Source of the DNA: Actinomycetota bacterium
GTDB lineage: Bacteria > Actinomycetota > Acidimicrobiia > Acidimicrobiales > Ilumatobacteraceae
DNA length: 58,412 nt
Direction of reading: 5' to 3'
Assembly (NCBI GenBank): GCA_009711295.1
Contig: WLST01000003.1
Location: forward strand, 1-58,412
Position 1 is the stretch's first letter; every line of letters begins with the position of its first letter. Below the pieces are notes generated by a model, which did not search any database, had not been told where the DNA came from, and was given only the letters and a program-made list of their open reading frames with translations. A program made the translations under genes and the position numbers. Of the stretch, positions 1-8,464 are shown in pieces.

Positions 1-26
1 ATGTTGTTATGTTTTAAAACTTGCTG

Positions 27-100
27 TAGCGACGATCGGACTCGAACCGATGACCTTCCGATTATGAGCCGGATGCTCTGACCAACTGAGCTACGCCGCC
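27..100 (-). tRNA. tRNA-Met (CAT), elongator type
   Basis: Read on the minus strand, the sequence folds into a full cloverleaf. The acceptor GGCGGCG (100-94) pairs with CGTCGCT (34-28) through two G-U pairs. There is a D-arm, an anticodon loop CTCATAA with anticodon CAT, and a T-arm with GTTCGAGTCC. The gene does not encode a full CCA. The fully paired first base and the loop sequence resemble actinobacterial elongator tRNA-Met rather than initiator. A tRNA-Ile with a modified CAT anticodon cannot be excluded. Confidence 0.93.
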
Positions 101-198
101 ATGGTGAGGACCGATCCAATCACCATTGTTTTGGCGTACAAGTTTTGATGCAACACATTTTTGTGCAGCACAATGACTTGAACACCGCCAAATGGCGG

Positions 199-271
199 AG
201 CCCTCTGTGGGAATCGAACCCACGACCTTTTCCTTACCATGGAAACGCTCTACCGACTGAGCTAAGAGGGC
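199..271 (-). tRNA. tRNA-Thr (GGT)
   Basis: The minus-strand cloverleaf has acceptor GCCCTCT (271-265) pairing with AGAGGGC (206-200). The anticodon stem TTTCC/GGAAA holds the loop ATGGTAA, giving anticodon GGT. The T-arm is GTGGGTTCGATTCCCAC. The gene lies 98 bases upstream of tRNA-Met in the same direction, so the two are probably co-transcribed. Confidence 0.94.
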
Positions 272-343
272 GTGACTCGGAAACCCGAGCCGGTTTGTGA
301 TGCTATCGGCGCAAATGTCACCCGCCCCCTGCCTTCCCACGAC

Positions 344-349
344 TAGTTT
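344..349 (+). promoter_or_regulatory. -10 hexamer TAGTTT of the GNAT gene
   Basis: TAGTTT ends 8 bases before the GTG at 358, the spacing seen at several other genes in this window that look leaderless. A purine run AAGGGGA touches the start codon directly, which is too close to act as a normal ribosome binding site. Confidence 0.4.
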
Positions 350-357
350 CAAGGGGA

Positions 358-900
358 GTGTCTTTTCCCGCTACTTCCCCTCGCCCACCCGATGGCATTG
401 CAATCCGCCTTGCCACAACGGCCGACGCCCCTGCCATTGCAGCCATTTATAACCATGAAGTGGACAATACGACGGCAACTTTTGACCTCGTTCCCCGCTC
501 CATCGCCGAACAGGAAGCCTGGCTCAGTGCACGAAGTGGAGCCTTTAGCGCCATTGTCGCCGTGAACCGGGAGGGCCAAGTACTCGGATTTGGCTCATTA
601 TCGCCCTATAAAGAGCGCGCCGCCTATCGCACGTCGGTGGAAGATTCGGTCTATGTCGACCGTTCTTTGGCCCGCCGGGGTCTCGGACGCCTCATTCTGG
701 AGCATTTACTCGACATTGCTGAAAATTCGGGGTTTCATGCTGTTTTTGCCCGTATTGAGGCCAGTGGCATGGCATCTCGGGCACTGCACGAAAAATGTGG
801 GTTCCGCCTTGTGGGGGTAGAGACCGAGGTGGGTCGCAAATTCAACCGCTGGCTCGATGTCGCCGTGATGGAGTGCCTCCTGCACGAACGGCCCCGCTAG
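358..900 (+). CDS. GNAT family N-acetyltransferase (phosphinothricin acetyltransferase-like)
   Basis: The product is 180 residues and probably transfers an acetyl group from acetyl-CoA to a small amine or amino-acid-like substrate in the cytosol. The N-terminal half has the GNAT pattern IRLATTADAPAIAAIYN. The acetyl-CoA pyrophosphate loop is RRGLGR near residues 102-107, followed by a helix and the late strand and helix around RALHEKCGF. Length and the closing FNRWLDVAVME pattern fit the phosphinothricin/methionine-sulfone acetyltransferase group, but the natural substrate cannot be read from sequence. The start is GTG; an upstream TAGTTT suggests a leaderless message. It is a single gene between two tRNA units and ends at a strong hairpin. 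Confidence 0.8.
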   Translation: MSFPATSPRPPDGIAIRLATTADAPAIAAIYNHEVDNTTATFDLVPRSIAEQEAWLSARSGAFSAIVAVNREGQVLGFGSLSPYKERAAYRTSVEDSVYVDRSLARRGLGRLILEHLLDIAENSGFHAVFARIEASGMASRALHEKCGFRLVGVETEVGRKFNRWLDVAVMECLLHERPR

Positions 901-907
901 GCCAAAA

Positions 908-962
908 ATACAACAGCCCTACTTTTCAGATTTCTCTCAAAAGTAGGGCTTTTTCGTTGTAT
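908..962. terminator. Bidirectional rho-independent terminator
   Basis: A perfect 12-bp inverted repeat, AGCCCTACTTTT (915-926) and AAAAGTAGGGCT (939-950), is flanked by A-rich sequence on the left and T-rich sequence on the right. An outer ATACAAC/GTTGTAT pair extends it. It can end the GNAT transcript rightward and the tRNA-Tyr transcript leftward. Confidence 0.85.
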
Positions 963-966
963 TTGG

Positions 967-1048
967 TGGGCCGGGAAGGATTTGAACCTTCGAAGGCTAT
1001 GCCGGCAGATTTACAGTCTGCTCCCTTTGGCCGCTCGGGCACCGACCC
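967..1048 (-). tRNA. tRNA-Tyr (GTA)
   Basis: This is an 82-base class II tRNA on the minus strand. Acceptor GGGTCGG (1048-1042) pairs with CCGGCCC (974-968). The anticodon stem GCAGA/TCTGC encloses CTGTAAA, giving anticodon GTA. A variable arm (CGGCATAGCCT region) and T-arm with GGTTCAAATCC follow. Two Cs after the discriminator could be the start of an encoded CCA. Confidence 0.94.
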
Positions 1049-1074
1049 ATGAGTCGTGAAGGTTACAGGCTCGC

Positions 1075-1080
1075 TAGCGT
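1075..1080 (+). promoter_or_regulatory. -10 hexamer TAGCGT of yajQ
   Basis: TAGCGT is followed by 7 bases and then the ATG at 1088, matching the leaderless spacing seen elsewhere in the window. This promoter sits just upstream of the divergently read tRNA-Tyr gene. Confidence 0.45.
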
Positions 1081-1087
1081 TTCCACC

Positions 1088-1576
1088 ATGCCTTCCTTCG
1101 ACATCGTCTCAGAAGTAGACCGCCAAGAACTCCGCAATGCCGTAGATCAGGCCCAACGGGAAATGGTGAACCGCTTCGACTTCAAAAACACCAACTCCGA
1201 TATTGAGCAAAAAGAGCTCATCATCACCATCCGCACCATCAGCGAAGAAAAGGCACGGGCCGTGCGCGTGTTGCTCGAAGAAAAATTTGTGAAGCGCGGA
1301 CTTTCCTTAAAGGGCATCGACTGGGGGAAGTTTGAACAAGCCTCAGGCGACACGGTGCGCCAGGTGGTGACCATTGCTGTTGGTATTAGCTCCGATAAGG
1401 CGCGTGAAATTAACAAGCTCATTAAGGAAAAAGGTCCGAAGGGAATTTCAAGCCAAACGCAAGGCGAGCAAGTTCGCGTGACAGGAAAAAAACGCGACGA
1501 CTTACAAGCAGTCATGGCGCTGCTGAAAAGTGAAGACCTTGGTGTTCCCTTACAGTTTGAAAATTTTCGCGACTAA
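1088..1576 (+). CDS. YajQ family cyclic-di-GMP/nucleotide-binding protein
   Basis: The product is 162 residues, the usual YajQ length. The family has two ferredoxin-like halves that bind nucleotides; some members bind cyclic di-GMP and act as regulators. Diagnostic stretches are MPSFDIVSEVDRQELRNAVD at the N-terminus, RFDFKNT near residue 28, KELIITIRT, the middle KRGLSLKGIDWG, and the closing LQFENFRD. The open frame extends to 1049, but that codon abuts the tRNA-Tyr gene and the family starts at MPSFD, so 1088 is chosen; a TAGCGT -10 lies 7 bases upstream of it. The c-di-GMP role is inferred from the family. The gene converges on acs with only 6 bases between stops. Confidence 0.93.
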   Translation: MPSFDIVSEVDRQELRNAVDQAQREMVNRFDFKNTNSDIEQKELIITIRTISEEKARAVRVLLEEKFVKRGLSLKGIDWGKFEQASGDTVRQVVTIAVGISSDKAREINKLIKEKGPKGISSQTQGEQVRVTGKKRDDLQAVMALLKSEDLGVPLQFENFRD

Positions 1577-1582
1577 AAGTTT

Positions 1583-3538
1583 TTAATCTTCGCTTGATTC
1601 TGCTGCACGCTTTTGCAGTTCAGTAACCACGCTTGCATCGGCGAGTGTGGTGGTATCACCTAAGTTTCTTCCTTCGGCAACATCACGTAACAACCTGCGC
1701 ATAATTTTTCCACTGCGTGTTTTTGGTAGGTCGGGTGTGAAGAAAATTGCTTTAGGTTTAGCTATGGCGCCAATTTCTTTTGCTACGTGATTGCGCAAAT
1801 CATTTTCAGAAACCGACGCACCACCGCGCAAAGTAACGTACGCAATAATTGCTTGCCCAGTTGTTGCATCGTTAGCGCCTACAACAGCTGCTTCCGCAAC
1901 GCTTGGGTGCGAAACAAGAGCCGACTCTACTTCTGTTGTAGAGATGCGATGCCCTGAAACATTCATGACGTCATCAACGCGGCCAAGCAACCAGAGATAG
2001 CCATCGTCGTCTAACTTCGCACCGTCGCCGGCAAAATAACGACCAGGAAATTTACTCCAATACGTTTCTTGGAATCGTTCGGGGTCGCCCCAAATACCTC
2101 GCAACATTCCCGGCCATGGGTGCGTGAGTGTGAGATAACCACCACCATGGGTAATGACATTTCCCTTTTCATCAACGACTTCTGCACCTATTCCGGGCAA
2201 AGGAAATGTTGCTGAACCAGGTTTTGTCGTTGTTACACCGGGCAATGGGCTAATCATGATGCCACCGGTTTCGGTTTGCCACCACGTATCGACAACAGGG
2301 CAACGACCTTGACCAATATTTTCGTGGTACCACATCCATGCTTCAGGGTTAATGGGTTCGCCCACACTGCCAATAACGCGTAGCGAACTGAGATCATGCT
2401 TTTGTGGTTCTTCCACTCCCCACTTCATAAAAGTACGAATAGCTGTTGGCGCAGTGTAGAAAATGCTCACTTTGTATTTTTCGACAATGCCCCACAAGCG
2501 GTCGTTCTCGGGGTAGTTCGGTACGCCTTCATAAATGACTTGTGTTGCACCGTTTGAAAGCGGCCCGTACACGATGTAGGAATGGCCAGTGATCCAGCCA
2601 ACGTCGGCCGTACACCAATACACATCGGTTTCTGGGTGTAAGTCGAAAACATATTTGTGCGTGTAACTCACATGTGTGAGATACCCACCTGTTGTATGCA
2701 TGATGCCTTTAGGTTTTCCTGTTGTGCCGCTGGTGTACAACAAAAATAAAAGTTGCTCGCTTGACATGGGTTCAGCAACGCACACTGGTTCGGCAACAGC
2801 CATGAGATCGTGATACCAATGGTCACGACCTTCCTGCATCGTGATGTCGTTACCGCCACGCTTCACCACAACAACGTGTTCAATTGTTGGGGTTGAACTC
2901 ACTGCTTCATCGGCCTGTGGCTTGAGTGGGAAAACTTCACCCCGCCGGTATCCGCCGTCGGCAGTAATGAGTACCTTTGCCTCGGCATCGTTAATGCGGT
3001 CGGCGAGAGCCTGTGAGCTAAAGCCACCAAAGACCACCGAATGAGCAGCGCCAATGCGAGCACACGCCAGCATTGCCACCACTGCCTCAGGGATCATCGG
3101 TAAATAAATATTTACTCTGTCGCCTTTTTGCACCCCAAGACTTTTGAGTGCATTAGAGAATTTTTGTACTTCATCGAGCAACCATGCATACGTGAGTGTG
3201 CGCGTATCGCCAGGTTCACCTTCCCAGTGAATAGCTACTTTGCTGCCGTTGCCGGCTTCCACATGGCGGTCGAGACAGTTGTAAGCAACATTGAGTTCTC
3301 CACCAATAAACCACTTGCTATATGGGCTTTTCCACTCACAAATGGTGTTCCATGGCTTGGTCCAGGTGACCGTCTCACTTGCCTGTGTCGCCCAGAACGT
3401 TTCGTAGTCTTCGCGCGCGGCGTCGTACAGATGGGGTTCAGACACCAATGCATTGGCCTGAAAGGCCGCGCTTGGGGGAAACTTCCGCTGCTCCCACAAC
3501 AGGTCAGAAATGTTTGGTGAATCAGTCGCCTCGCTCAT
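1583..3538 (-). CDS. acs: Acetyl-CoA synthetase (AMP-forming)
   Basis: The product is 651 residues, full length for Acs. It activates acetate with ATP to acetyl-AMP and then acetyl-CoA, allowing acetate scavenging. Visible are the N-terminal ACS lid region, the P-loop [19 protein letters not shown], the [10 protein letters not shown] motif, a [20 protein letters not shown] hinge region, and the C-terminal [11 protein letters not shown] whose lysine is the known acetylation-control site of the family. A purine-rich SD (GAGGGGG) precedes the ATG. The TetR gene is divergent from it across 76-79 bp and may regulate it, which is inference from position only. Confidence 0.96.
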   Translation of the reverse strand: MSEATDSPNISDLLWEQRKFPPSAAFQANALVSEPHLYDAAREDYETFWATQASETVTWTKPWNTICEWKSPYSKWFIGGELNVAYNCLDRHVEAGNGSKVAIHWEGEPGDTRTLTYAWLLDEVQKFSNALKSLGVQKGDRVNIYLPMIPEAVVAMLACARIGAAHSVVFGGFSSQALADRINDAEAKVLITADGGYRRGEVFPLKPQADEAVSSTPTIEHVVVVKRGGNDITMQEGRDHWYHDLMAVAEPVCVAEPMSSEQLLFLLYTSGTTGKPKGIMHTTGGYLTHVSYTHKYVFDLHPETDVYWCTADVGWITGHSYIVYGPLSNGATQVIYEGVPNYPENDRLWGIVEKYKVSIFYTAPTAIRTFMKWGVEEPQKHDLSSLRVIGSVGEPINPEAWMWYHENIGQGRCPVVDTWWQTETGGIMISPLPGVTTTKPGSATFPLPGIGAEVVDEKGNVITHGGGYLTLTHPWPGMLRGIWGDPERFQETYWSKFPGRYFAGDGAKLDDDGYLWLLGRVDDVMNVSGHRISTTEVESALVSHPSVAEAAVVGANDATTGQAIIAYVTLRGGASVSENDLRNHVAKEIGAIAKPKAIFFTPDLPKTRSGKIMRRLLRDVAEGRNLGDTTTLADASVVTELQKRAAESSED

Positions 3539-3617
3539 ATGCCCCCTCTTTCCCTTCCGACTGTAGCCCTCTCGGCTGGGTATTTATATAGCGAAATAGA
3601 CGTACTAAGTTGGAGTG
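3539..3617. promoter_or_regulatory. Divergent promoter region acs / tetR
   Basis: The gap contains an AT-rich core TATTTATATAG (3581-3591) readable as a -10 for acs on the minus strand. For the plus-strand regulator, TAAGTT (3606-3611) lies 6 bases before the ATG at 3618, a leaderless arrangement. No clear long palindrome for the TetR operator is visible. Confidence 0.5.
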
Positions 3618-4313
3618 ATGGTAAAGAAAGCACCTGCACCCGCGAAGAAGGCAGCGAAGAAGCGCGCTCCCGGTCGCACCGAAAAAAATGTGGTGACCGT
3701 CGATGGTCGCGATCGCCGACCTTGGGCATTGGCGAGTAAAGAACGCCTGTTAGCAGCAGCCACCGAGGAAATTGCTGAAGTGGGTTTTGAGCGCGCACGA
3801 CTCGCGGAAATTGCAGATCGTGCACAAATGACCCCCGGCTCTGTGTACACCTGGTTTGCAAATAAAGAAGAACTCTTCCGCGCCGCACTTGAAGATGCTT
3901 TCGATGCGCAGTTGCTCTCTAACGTACGCGCGCTGGAAAAGTTGCCTGCCGACAGTGCACCATGGCTCGTCAAAATTGCGTCGCTTGTTCCTCGCAATAG
4001 CGATGATGACGATTTCACCAATGCCCAGAAATTACTCGTGGAAACGTACTACGCATCGTGGCGAGACCCACTTGCACGCGACGTACTTTCATCACGAGTA
4101 CGCGAGCATTTTGCTTTGTACGTGAAAATCATCGAAGAGGCCAAAGAGGAAGGCAGCATTGTTGTTTCCCTTGATACAGAAATGTTGGCATCACTATTTC
4201 TTGGCATAGCAATGGGCCTAGCCCTCGTTGGAATGGCTGGTGTTCCACGTACCGAACCCGTGAATTGGCTTGCTATTGGCACATTGGTCGACCAAGTGGT
4301 GCGACCAAAATAG
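3618..4313 (+). CDS. TetR/AcrR family transcriptional regulator
   Basis: The product is 231 residues. It is a DNA-binding repressor with an N-terminal helix-turn-helix: LLAAATEEIAEVGFERARLA, then IADRAQMTPGSVYTWFANKE with the typical YxxFxxKEEL-type ending. The remainder is the helical ligand/dimer domain. In front of the HTH lies an unusual basic tail rich in Lys, Ala and Pro (APAPAKKAAKKRAPG), resembling histone-H1-type tails and possibly adding non-specific DNA affinity. A GTG at 3615 is directly in frame before the chosen ATG; ATG is preferred because TAAGTT lies 6 bases upstream. It is divergent from acs. The ligand is unknown. The gene converges with the methyltransferase gene with 4 bases between. 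Confidence 0.85.
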   Translation: MVKKAPAPAKKAAKKRAPGRTEKNVVTVDGRDRRPWALASKERLLAAATEEIAEVGFERARLAEIADRAQMTPGSVYTWFANKEELFRAALEDAFDAQLLSNVRALEKLPADSAPWLVKIASLVPRNSDDDDFTNAQKLLVETYYASWRDPLARDVLSSRVREHFALYVKIIEEAKEEGSIVVSLDTEMLASLFLGIAMGLALVGMAGVPRTEPVNWLAIGTLVDQVVRPK

Positions 4314-4317
4314 TTGT

Positions 4318-5337
4318 TTACGGAGTAAAAGTAAGTGCGCTAAATGCACCCAAACCATTCGGGTCTAACAGTGCAGCTGCTTCGCTCATACGTGAGCGCA
4401 TCTTCATTGCTGCCAAGTTTGGGGCAGCAGCCGCGGCCGCCCACGCCAACTTGCCTTCCTCTACCAGTTCATCAATTCCCCACAGTTGCAAAAACTGCGA
4501 CTGACTACGCATCGATTCTGGAGCTTTGACTGCCGCTAATTGATCAATCATCACTTGGGTAGTGATGTCTTGGTGCCCCGGGTTCTGTAAATAATGCTGG
4601 CCTTTTTCATGCCCTACGTATGTTCGCAGCCATTCGCGCCATGGCTGCGCTGCTGCTACTGCAGTGATTGGCGTGCAGTAATCAAAAATAAGCACGCGTC
4701 CACTTTCCAGTTTTTGCAACGCTGAACTTAACCATTCTTGTGCAGCTCTTTGCAACGGCGCGCGAGCACCGTGTTTGGCAACTGCTGGCAAAAAAGGTGA
4801 CGGCTTACTGAGCGGTTTTAAAACTTCTACTAATTGATCACCATTCAATCCAACCCAAGATTCACGCCATTCGTTATCGAATACACACAAATCAAACGCA
4901 AGATTGTCGAGAAGTTCATTAGCAATGACCACTCCCGTGAACTTTTCTTCGGGTATTTCAGCAAGAGAGGTAACTCCAGAAGGATGTTTGGCTCTTTGCT
5001 GTTCAGATATTTCGACAGCAACATAGGTCCACACTTTGCTGCACTCAGGTTGGGCATCTATTAACCCGCGCGCCAAAGTGCCAGGCCCTGCTCCCACTTC
5101 CATCACAGTGAACGATTCTGGCGAACCCATCTCTTTCCACCATGCATCGAGTGCTCGTGCAATGACCGCGGCAAAAAGTGGTCCGACTTCTGGCGAAGTA
5201 ATGAAGTCTCCTCGACGACCTGCTTCACCACGGCGCGTATAAAAACCTTCGTCGCCATAGAGAGCTAATTGAATGAACTCGCGAAAGGGAATTGCTCCAC
5301 CCGCTGCGCGAATGGTTTCGTGAAGAGAACTAGCCAC
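4318..5337 (-). CDS. NDUFAF7/MidA-type SAM-dependent methyltransferase
   Basis: The product is about 339 residues of the COG1565 family. Mitochondrial NDUFAF7 symmetrically dimethylates an arginine of the complex I 49-kDa subunit (NuoD homologue) during assembly. Family signatures are GDFITSPEVGPLF near the N-terminus, the SAM-binding glycine loop VMEVGAGPGTLA, VIANELLDNLAFD, and NPGHQDITTQV. The open frame runs back to 5505, but it has no family similarity before ASSLHETI. GTG at 5337 overlaps the nuoN stop by 8 bases and implies translational coupling; GTG at 5346 is an alternative. As last gene of the 11-subunit nuo operon, it probably modifies that complex. NuoD of this operon keeps the target arginine (Arg69), whereas the second NuoD does not. 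Confidence 0.87.
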   Translation of the reverse strand: MASSLHETIRAAGGAIPFREFIQLALYGDEGFYTRRGEAGRRGDFITSPEVGPLFAAVIARALDAWWKEMGSPESFTVMEVGAGPGTLARGLIDAQPECSKVWTYVAVEISEQQRAKHPSGVTSLAEIPEEKFTGVVIANELLDNLAFDLCVFDNEWRESWVGLNGDQLVEVLKPLSKPSPFLPAVAKHGARAPLQRAAQEWLSSALQKLESGRVLIFDYCTPITAVAAAQPWREWLRTYVGHEKGQHYLQNPGHQDITTQVMIDQLAAVKAPESMRSQSQFLQLWGIDELVEEGKLAWAAAAAAPNLAAMKMRSRMSEAAALLDPNGLGAFSALTFTP

Positions 5338-6841
5338 CAAAGGCACTAGTGAACACTGCGATATCACCGAAGTGCAACGCCACGCCAGGCAAGATGCCCA
5401 GCGCAAGTGTTGCGATACCAGTGATACCCAATGCCAATTTGAGTGGCGCAGGTGTGGCGATTGGCGACGTATCGCCGTTAGGAACGGGACGCATCCACAT
5501 TTCACGCATCACATTTCCGTAATAGCCAAAGGCGATCACCGAGTTCACTGCACCAATAACCGCAAGTACATAGCCCCATGTTGTGCCGGCTTCTAATACT
5601 GCTTGGAATGCCGAGAACTTACCGATCCAACCACCGAGTGGTGGGATTCCAGCAAGTGATGCAAGGAAGATAGTTGCGAGTGCCCCGATGCCCGGTGCAT
5701 AACTAAAGAGCCCGCCAAATGATGCCACTTCTCCACTGCGGGTCTTACGGCTCACCGCCAAAATAATGCCGAACATACCGAGGTTTGTTGCTGCGTACAC
5801 AATGAGATACGTAACTACAGAACGCAACACTGCGGCACTGGAGTTTCCTTCAGCAGCCACTGCAAGCGGCATCAAGATGAAACCACCTTGAGCAATTGAT
5901 GAATACGCCAACATACGCACAATGTTGGTTTGGCGCAGCGCCATGACATTGCCCACAGTCATAGTGAGCGCAGCTAGTACCCAAATGAGTGGCTGCCAGA
6001 CATCTGATGCACCAGGAACAGCTACATAGAGAACTGTGACGAGAGCAACGAACCCGGCAGCTTTTGATGCAACCGACAAAAACGCTGTTACTGGCGTTGG
6101 CGCACCTTCATAAGTATCGGGGGCCCATGTATGAAAGGGAACAGCAGACACTTTGAATGCAAAACCCACCACCACAAACACCACTGCCAAAACGCGAATT
6201 GCTGTGAGTTCGCCACTGATTTCTGCGGCGAGGCCTGACAACAATGTGGAGTTTGCTACTCCGTACAGCAACGACATGCCATAGAGCATGACCGCCGAAG
6301 CAAACACTCCTAAGAGGAAATACTTCACACCAGCTTCATTGCTTTTTGCATCGCGCTTACGCCATGCAGCAAGCATGTATGCAGGAATCGAGAGGAACTC
6401 TAAAGCAACGAAAATTGACACAAGATCGCGACTTGAAGTCATCATCAACATGCCCAAGATGCTTGACAACATCAGTACCCAATACTCACCTTGGTAATAG
6501 TCGCCTTCTTCAATATGCGTTGTCGACAGCAGCACGATGACATAGGCACTCAGCAAAAAGAGCCCCTTCATAACGATGCTGAAGTCGTCGATGACATAAC
6601 GACCATCAAATAATGAACGTGGTCCTTCATCGCTCAATGCAAGTGTGAGAACAGGGATAAACGCACCGAGCAAGGTAAAACCTGCAACTGTTGAAAGCAA
6701 CCACTTGCTGCGATCGGCAATGAAGAGATCGGCAAGTAGGACGACACAAATTCCAGCAGCAACAATGATTTCAGGCGCGATGGCGTGATAATCGACTGCT
6801 GGTGAAACCCAGTCTGCTACAGCAAAGAGCGTGGAGAGCAC
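5330..6841 (-). CDS. nuoN: Complex I subunit NuoN (copy 1)
   Basis: The product is 503 residues. It is an antiporter-like membrane subunit that takes part in proton translocation in the inner arm of complex I. Hydrophobic segments run along the whole length. The conserved core includes the Glu-bearing FVALEFLSIPAYMLAAW helix, the Lys-bearing GFAFKVSAVPFHTWAPDTYE segment, PTPVTAFLSVASKAAGF, and RQTNIVRMLAYSSIAQGGF. The frame is open to 6877, inside nuoM, but GTG at 6841 has GGAGG 8 bases upstream and falls just after the nuoM stop, so it is the better start. It overlaps the following methyltransferase gene. Confidence 0.95.
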   Translation of the reverse strand: MLSTLFAVADWVSPAVDYHAIAPEIIVAAGICVVLLADLFIADRSKWLLSTVAGFTLLGAFIPVLTLALSDEGPRSLFDGRYVIDDFSIVMKGLFLLSAYVIVLLSTTHIEEGDYYQGEYWVLMLSSILGMLMMTSSRDLVSIFVALEFLSIPAYMLAAWRKRDAKSNEAGVKYFLLGVFASAVMLYGMSLLYGVANSTLLSGLAAEISGELTAIRVLAVVFVVVGFAFKVSAVPFHTWAPDTYEGAPTPVTAFLSVASKAAGFVALVTVLYVAVPGASDVWQPLIWVLAALTMTVGNVMALRQTNIVRMLAYSSIAQGGFILMPLAVAAEGNSSAAVLRSVVTYLIVYAATNLGMFGIILAVSRKTRSGEVASFGGLFSYAPGIGALATIFLASLAGIPPLGGWIGKFSAFQAVLEAGTTWGYVLAVIGAVNSVIAFGYYGNVMREMWMRPVPNGDTSPIATPAPLKLALGITGIATLALGILPGVALHFGDIAVFTSAFGG

Positions 6842-6845
6842 TTCG

Positions 6846-8420
6846 TTAGCCTCCGATATGAGTAACGATTGCGGCAACTGCCGGGTCGATGAGTTTGAAC
6901 AACAAGTTCGGCATCACACCGAAAAGAACGATGCCGACGAGCAATGGAGTCCAGGCCACCCACTCGTACACCGTCACATCGTGGATGTCGCTGTGATGTG
7001 CATCGTCGTGATCGTGATGACCATGCGAGTCGGAAGTGGAACCACCGAACTCGGGCTTTGGTTCGCCAAAAGCTGTGCGTTGGAAGAGCCACAGCAAATA
7101 AGCCGCCGCAAGCACGGTTCCCATTGCCGCAATGACCATGTAGACACGGAAAGTCACTTCTGACAAGCCAGACAGCGGGCTATAGGCCGACAAGATGGCG
7201 GGGAATTCTCCCCAGAAGCCAGCGAGTCCGGGCAAGCCAAGTGATGCCATTGCGCAGAAGCCGAGGATCCAACCCAAGTGCGGAACTTGTTTCAACATGC
7301 CACCGAGTCGAGCAATTTCCAAGGTGTGATAGCGATCTTTCACACTTCCTGCAACGAAGAACAACATGCCGGTGATGAGACCGTGAGCGACCATGCCAAA
7401 CACTGCTGCGTTCATACCAAATGAAGTAAGAGTAGAAATACCCAACATGACAAAGCCCATGTGAGCGACAGATGAAAATGCAATGAGTCGTTTCATGTCG
7501 GTTTGGGCAAGACAACCCAGAGCACCGTAAATGATGCCGATGACTGCCAGGAGTCCGATGTAGGGAGCCCATTCACGAGCTGCATCGGGCAACATCGGAA
7601 TAGCAATGCGGATAAAACCGTACGTTCCGAGTTTCAAGAGTACCGCAGCCAAAATGACTGAACCCTGGGTTGGGGCTTGCGTGTGCGCATCGGGCAACCA
7701 GGTGTGGAAGGGGAACATCGGCACCTTGACGGCGAAGCCAATGAACATTCCGGCAAAGATCCACACCTGCGTGTTTTTGGCGATAGCGCCACCATTTTCA
7801 ACGAGGTAGGGAATGGCAAAACTTTCTGCACCCGTTTTAAAGAACAGTGCAAGGAACGCAACCAGCATCAAAGCCGAGCCAAACATCGTGTACAAGAAGA
7901 ATTTGAGCGATGCGTACTGGCGGTTCTCGCCACCCCACACACCAATCATGAAGTACATCGGCAAGAGAACAAGTTCAAAGAAGACAAAGAACAAAATGAG
8001 ATCTTGCGAAATAAATGTTCCGGCCATACCCGTTTGAAGCACGAGCATCAAGATGAGGAATGCCTTCGGGTTTCCCGGCGAAGGAATATGGTCCCAGCTG
8101 TAGATCATGACCAACACGGTGATGACCATTGACAAGATATACAACGGCAAACTAATGCCGTCGATGCCAATGTAATACGTGCTCTTAATAACTGAGATCC
8201 AATTTGTTTGTGCAACAAATTGCATTTCTCCAGCGCGGTCGTAGTTGAACAACGTGAGGGTGTACACACCAACGCCAAGCGTTGCTAGTGCAGTGATCAG
8301 TGCAACGGCCTTCTGTAGTTGCTCTTCCGCTTTAGGGATGAACAACATCACCAGCACACCGGCCAGTGGTAAGAAGGTGCCGACGCTTAGCACCCAGTTG
8401 TGGTCACGGAGTATGTCCAT
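6846..8420 (-). CDS. nuoM: Complex I subunit NuoM (copy 1) with His-rich loop
   Basis: The product is 524 residues of the antiporter-like proton-channel family. Key features are FFVFFELVLLPMYFMIGVWG with the channel glutamate, GFAVKVPMFPFHTWLPDAHT with lysine, and DMKRLIAFSSVAHMGF. Before the last transmembrane helix lies a His/Asp-rich loop (SHGHHDHDDAHHSDIHD, about residues 463-480), absent from the second NuoM in this window; by the usual topology of the family it faces the cytoplasm. The start ATG at 8420 follows a GAGGAG ribosome binding site. It belongs to the 11-subunit nuo operon. Confidence 0.95.
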   Translation of the reverse strand: MDILRDHNWVLSVGTFLPLAGVLVMLFIPKAEEQLQKAVALITALATLGVGVYTLTLFNYDRAGEMQFVAQTNWISVIKSTYYIGIDGISLPLYILSMVITVLVMIYSWDHIPSPGNPKAFLILMLVLQTGMAGTFISQDLILFFVFFELVLLPMYFMIGVWGGENRQYASLKFFLYTMFGSALMLVAFLALFFKTGAESFAIPYLVENGGAIAKNTQVWIFAGMFIGFAVKVPMFPFHTWLPDAHTQAPTQGSVILAAVLLKLGTYGFIRIAIPMLPDAAREWAPYIGLLAVIGIIYGALGCLAQTDMKRLIAFSSVAHMGFVMLGISTLTSFGMNAAVFGMVAHGLITGMLFFVAGSVKDRYHTLEIARLGGMLKQVPHLGWILGFCAMASLGLPGLAGFWGEFPAILSAYSPLSGLSEVTFRVYMVIAAMGTVLAAAYLLWLFQRTAFGEPKPEFGGSTSDSHGHHDHDDAHHSDIHDVTVYEWVAWTPLLVGIVLFGVMPNLLFKLIDPAVAAIVTHIGG

Positions 8421-8464
8421 GCCGTATAGCTCCTCAATTGTTGATGTTGTTTACGTATTAAAAC

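Noticed and set aside
795-1052. Open frame of 85 codons across the GNAT end and tRNA-Tyr
   Set aside because: It runs through the terminator and a complete tRNA gene and overlaps the GNAT gene in another frame.
5338-5505. N-terminal extension of the methyltransferase back to 5505
   Set aside because: It lies wholly within nuoN in another frame, is rich in Cys/Trp/His as expected for a shadow frame, and the family begins at SLHETI.
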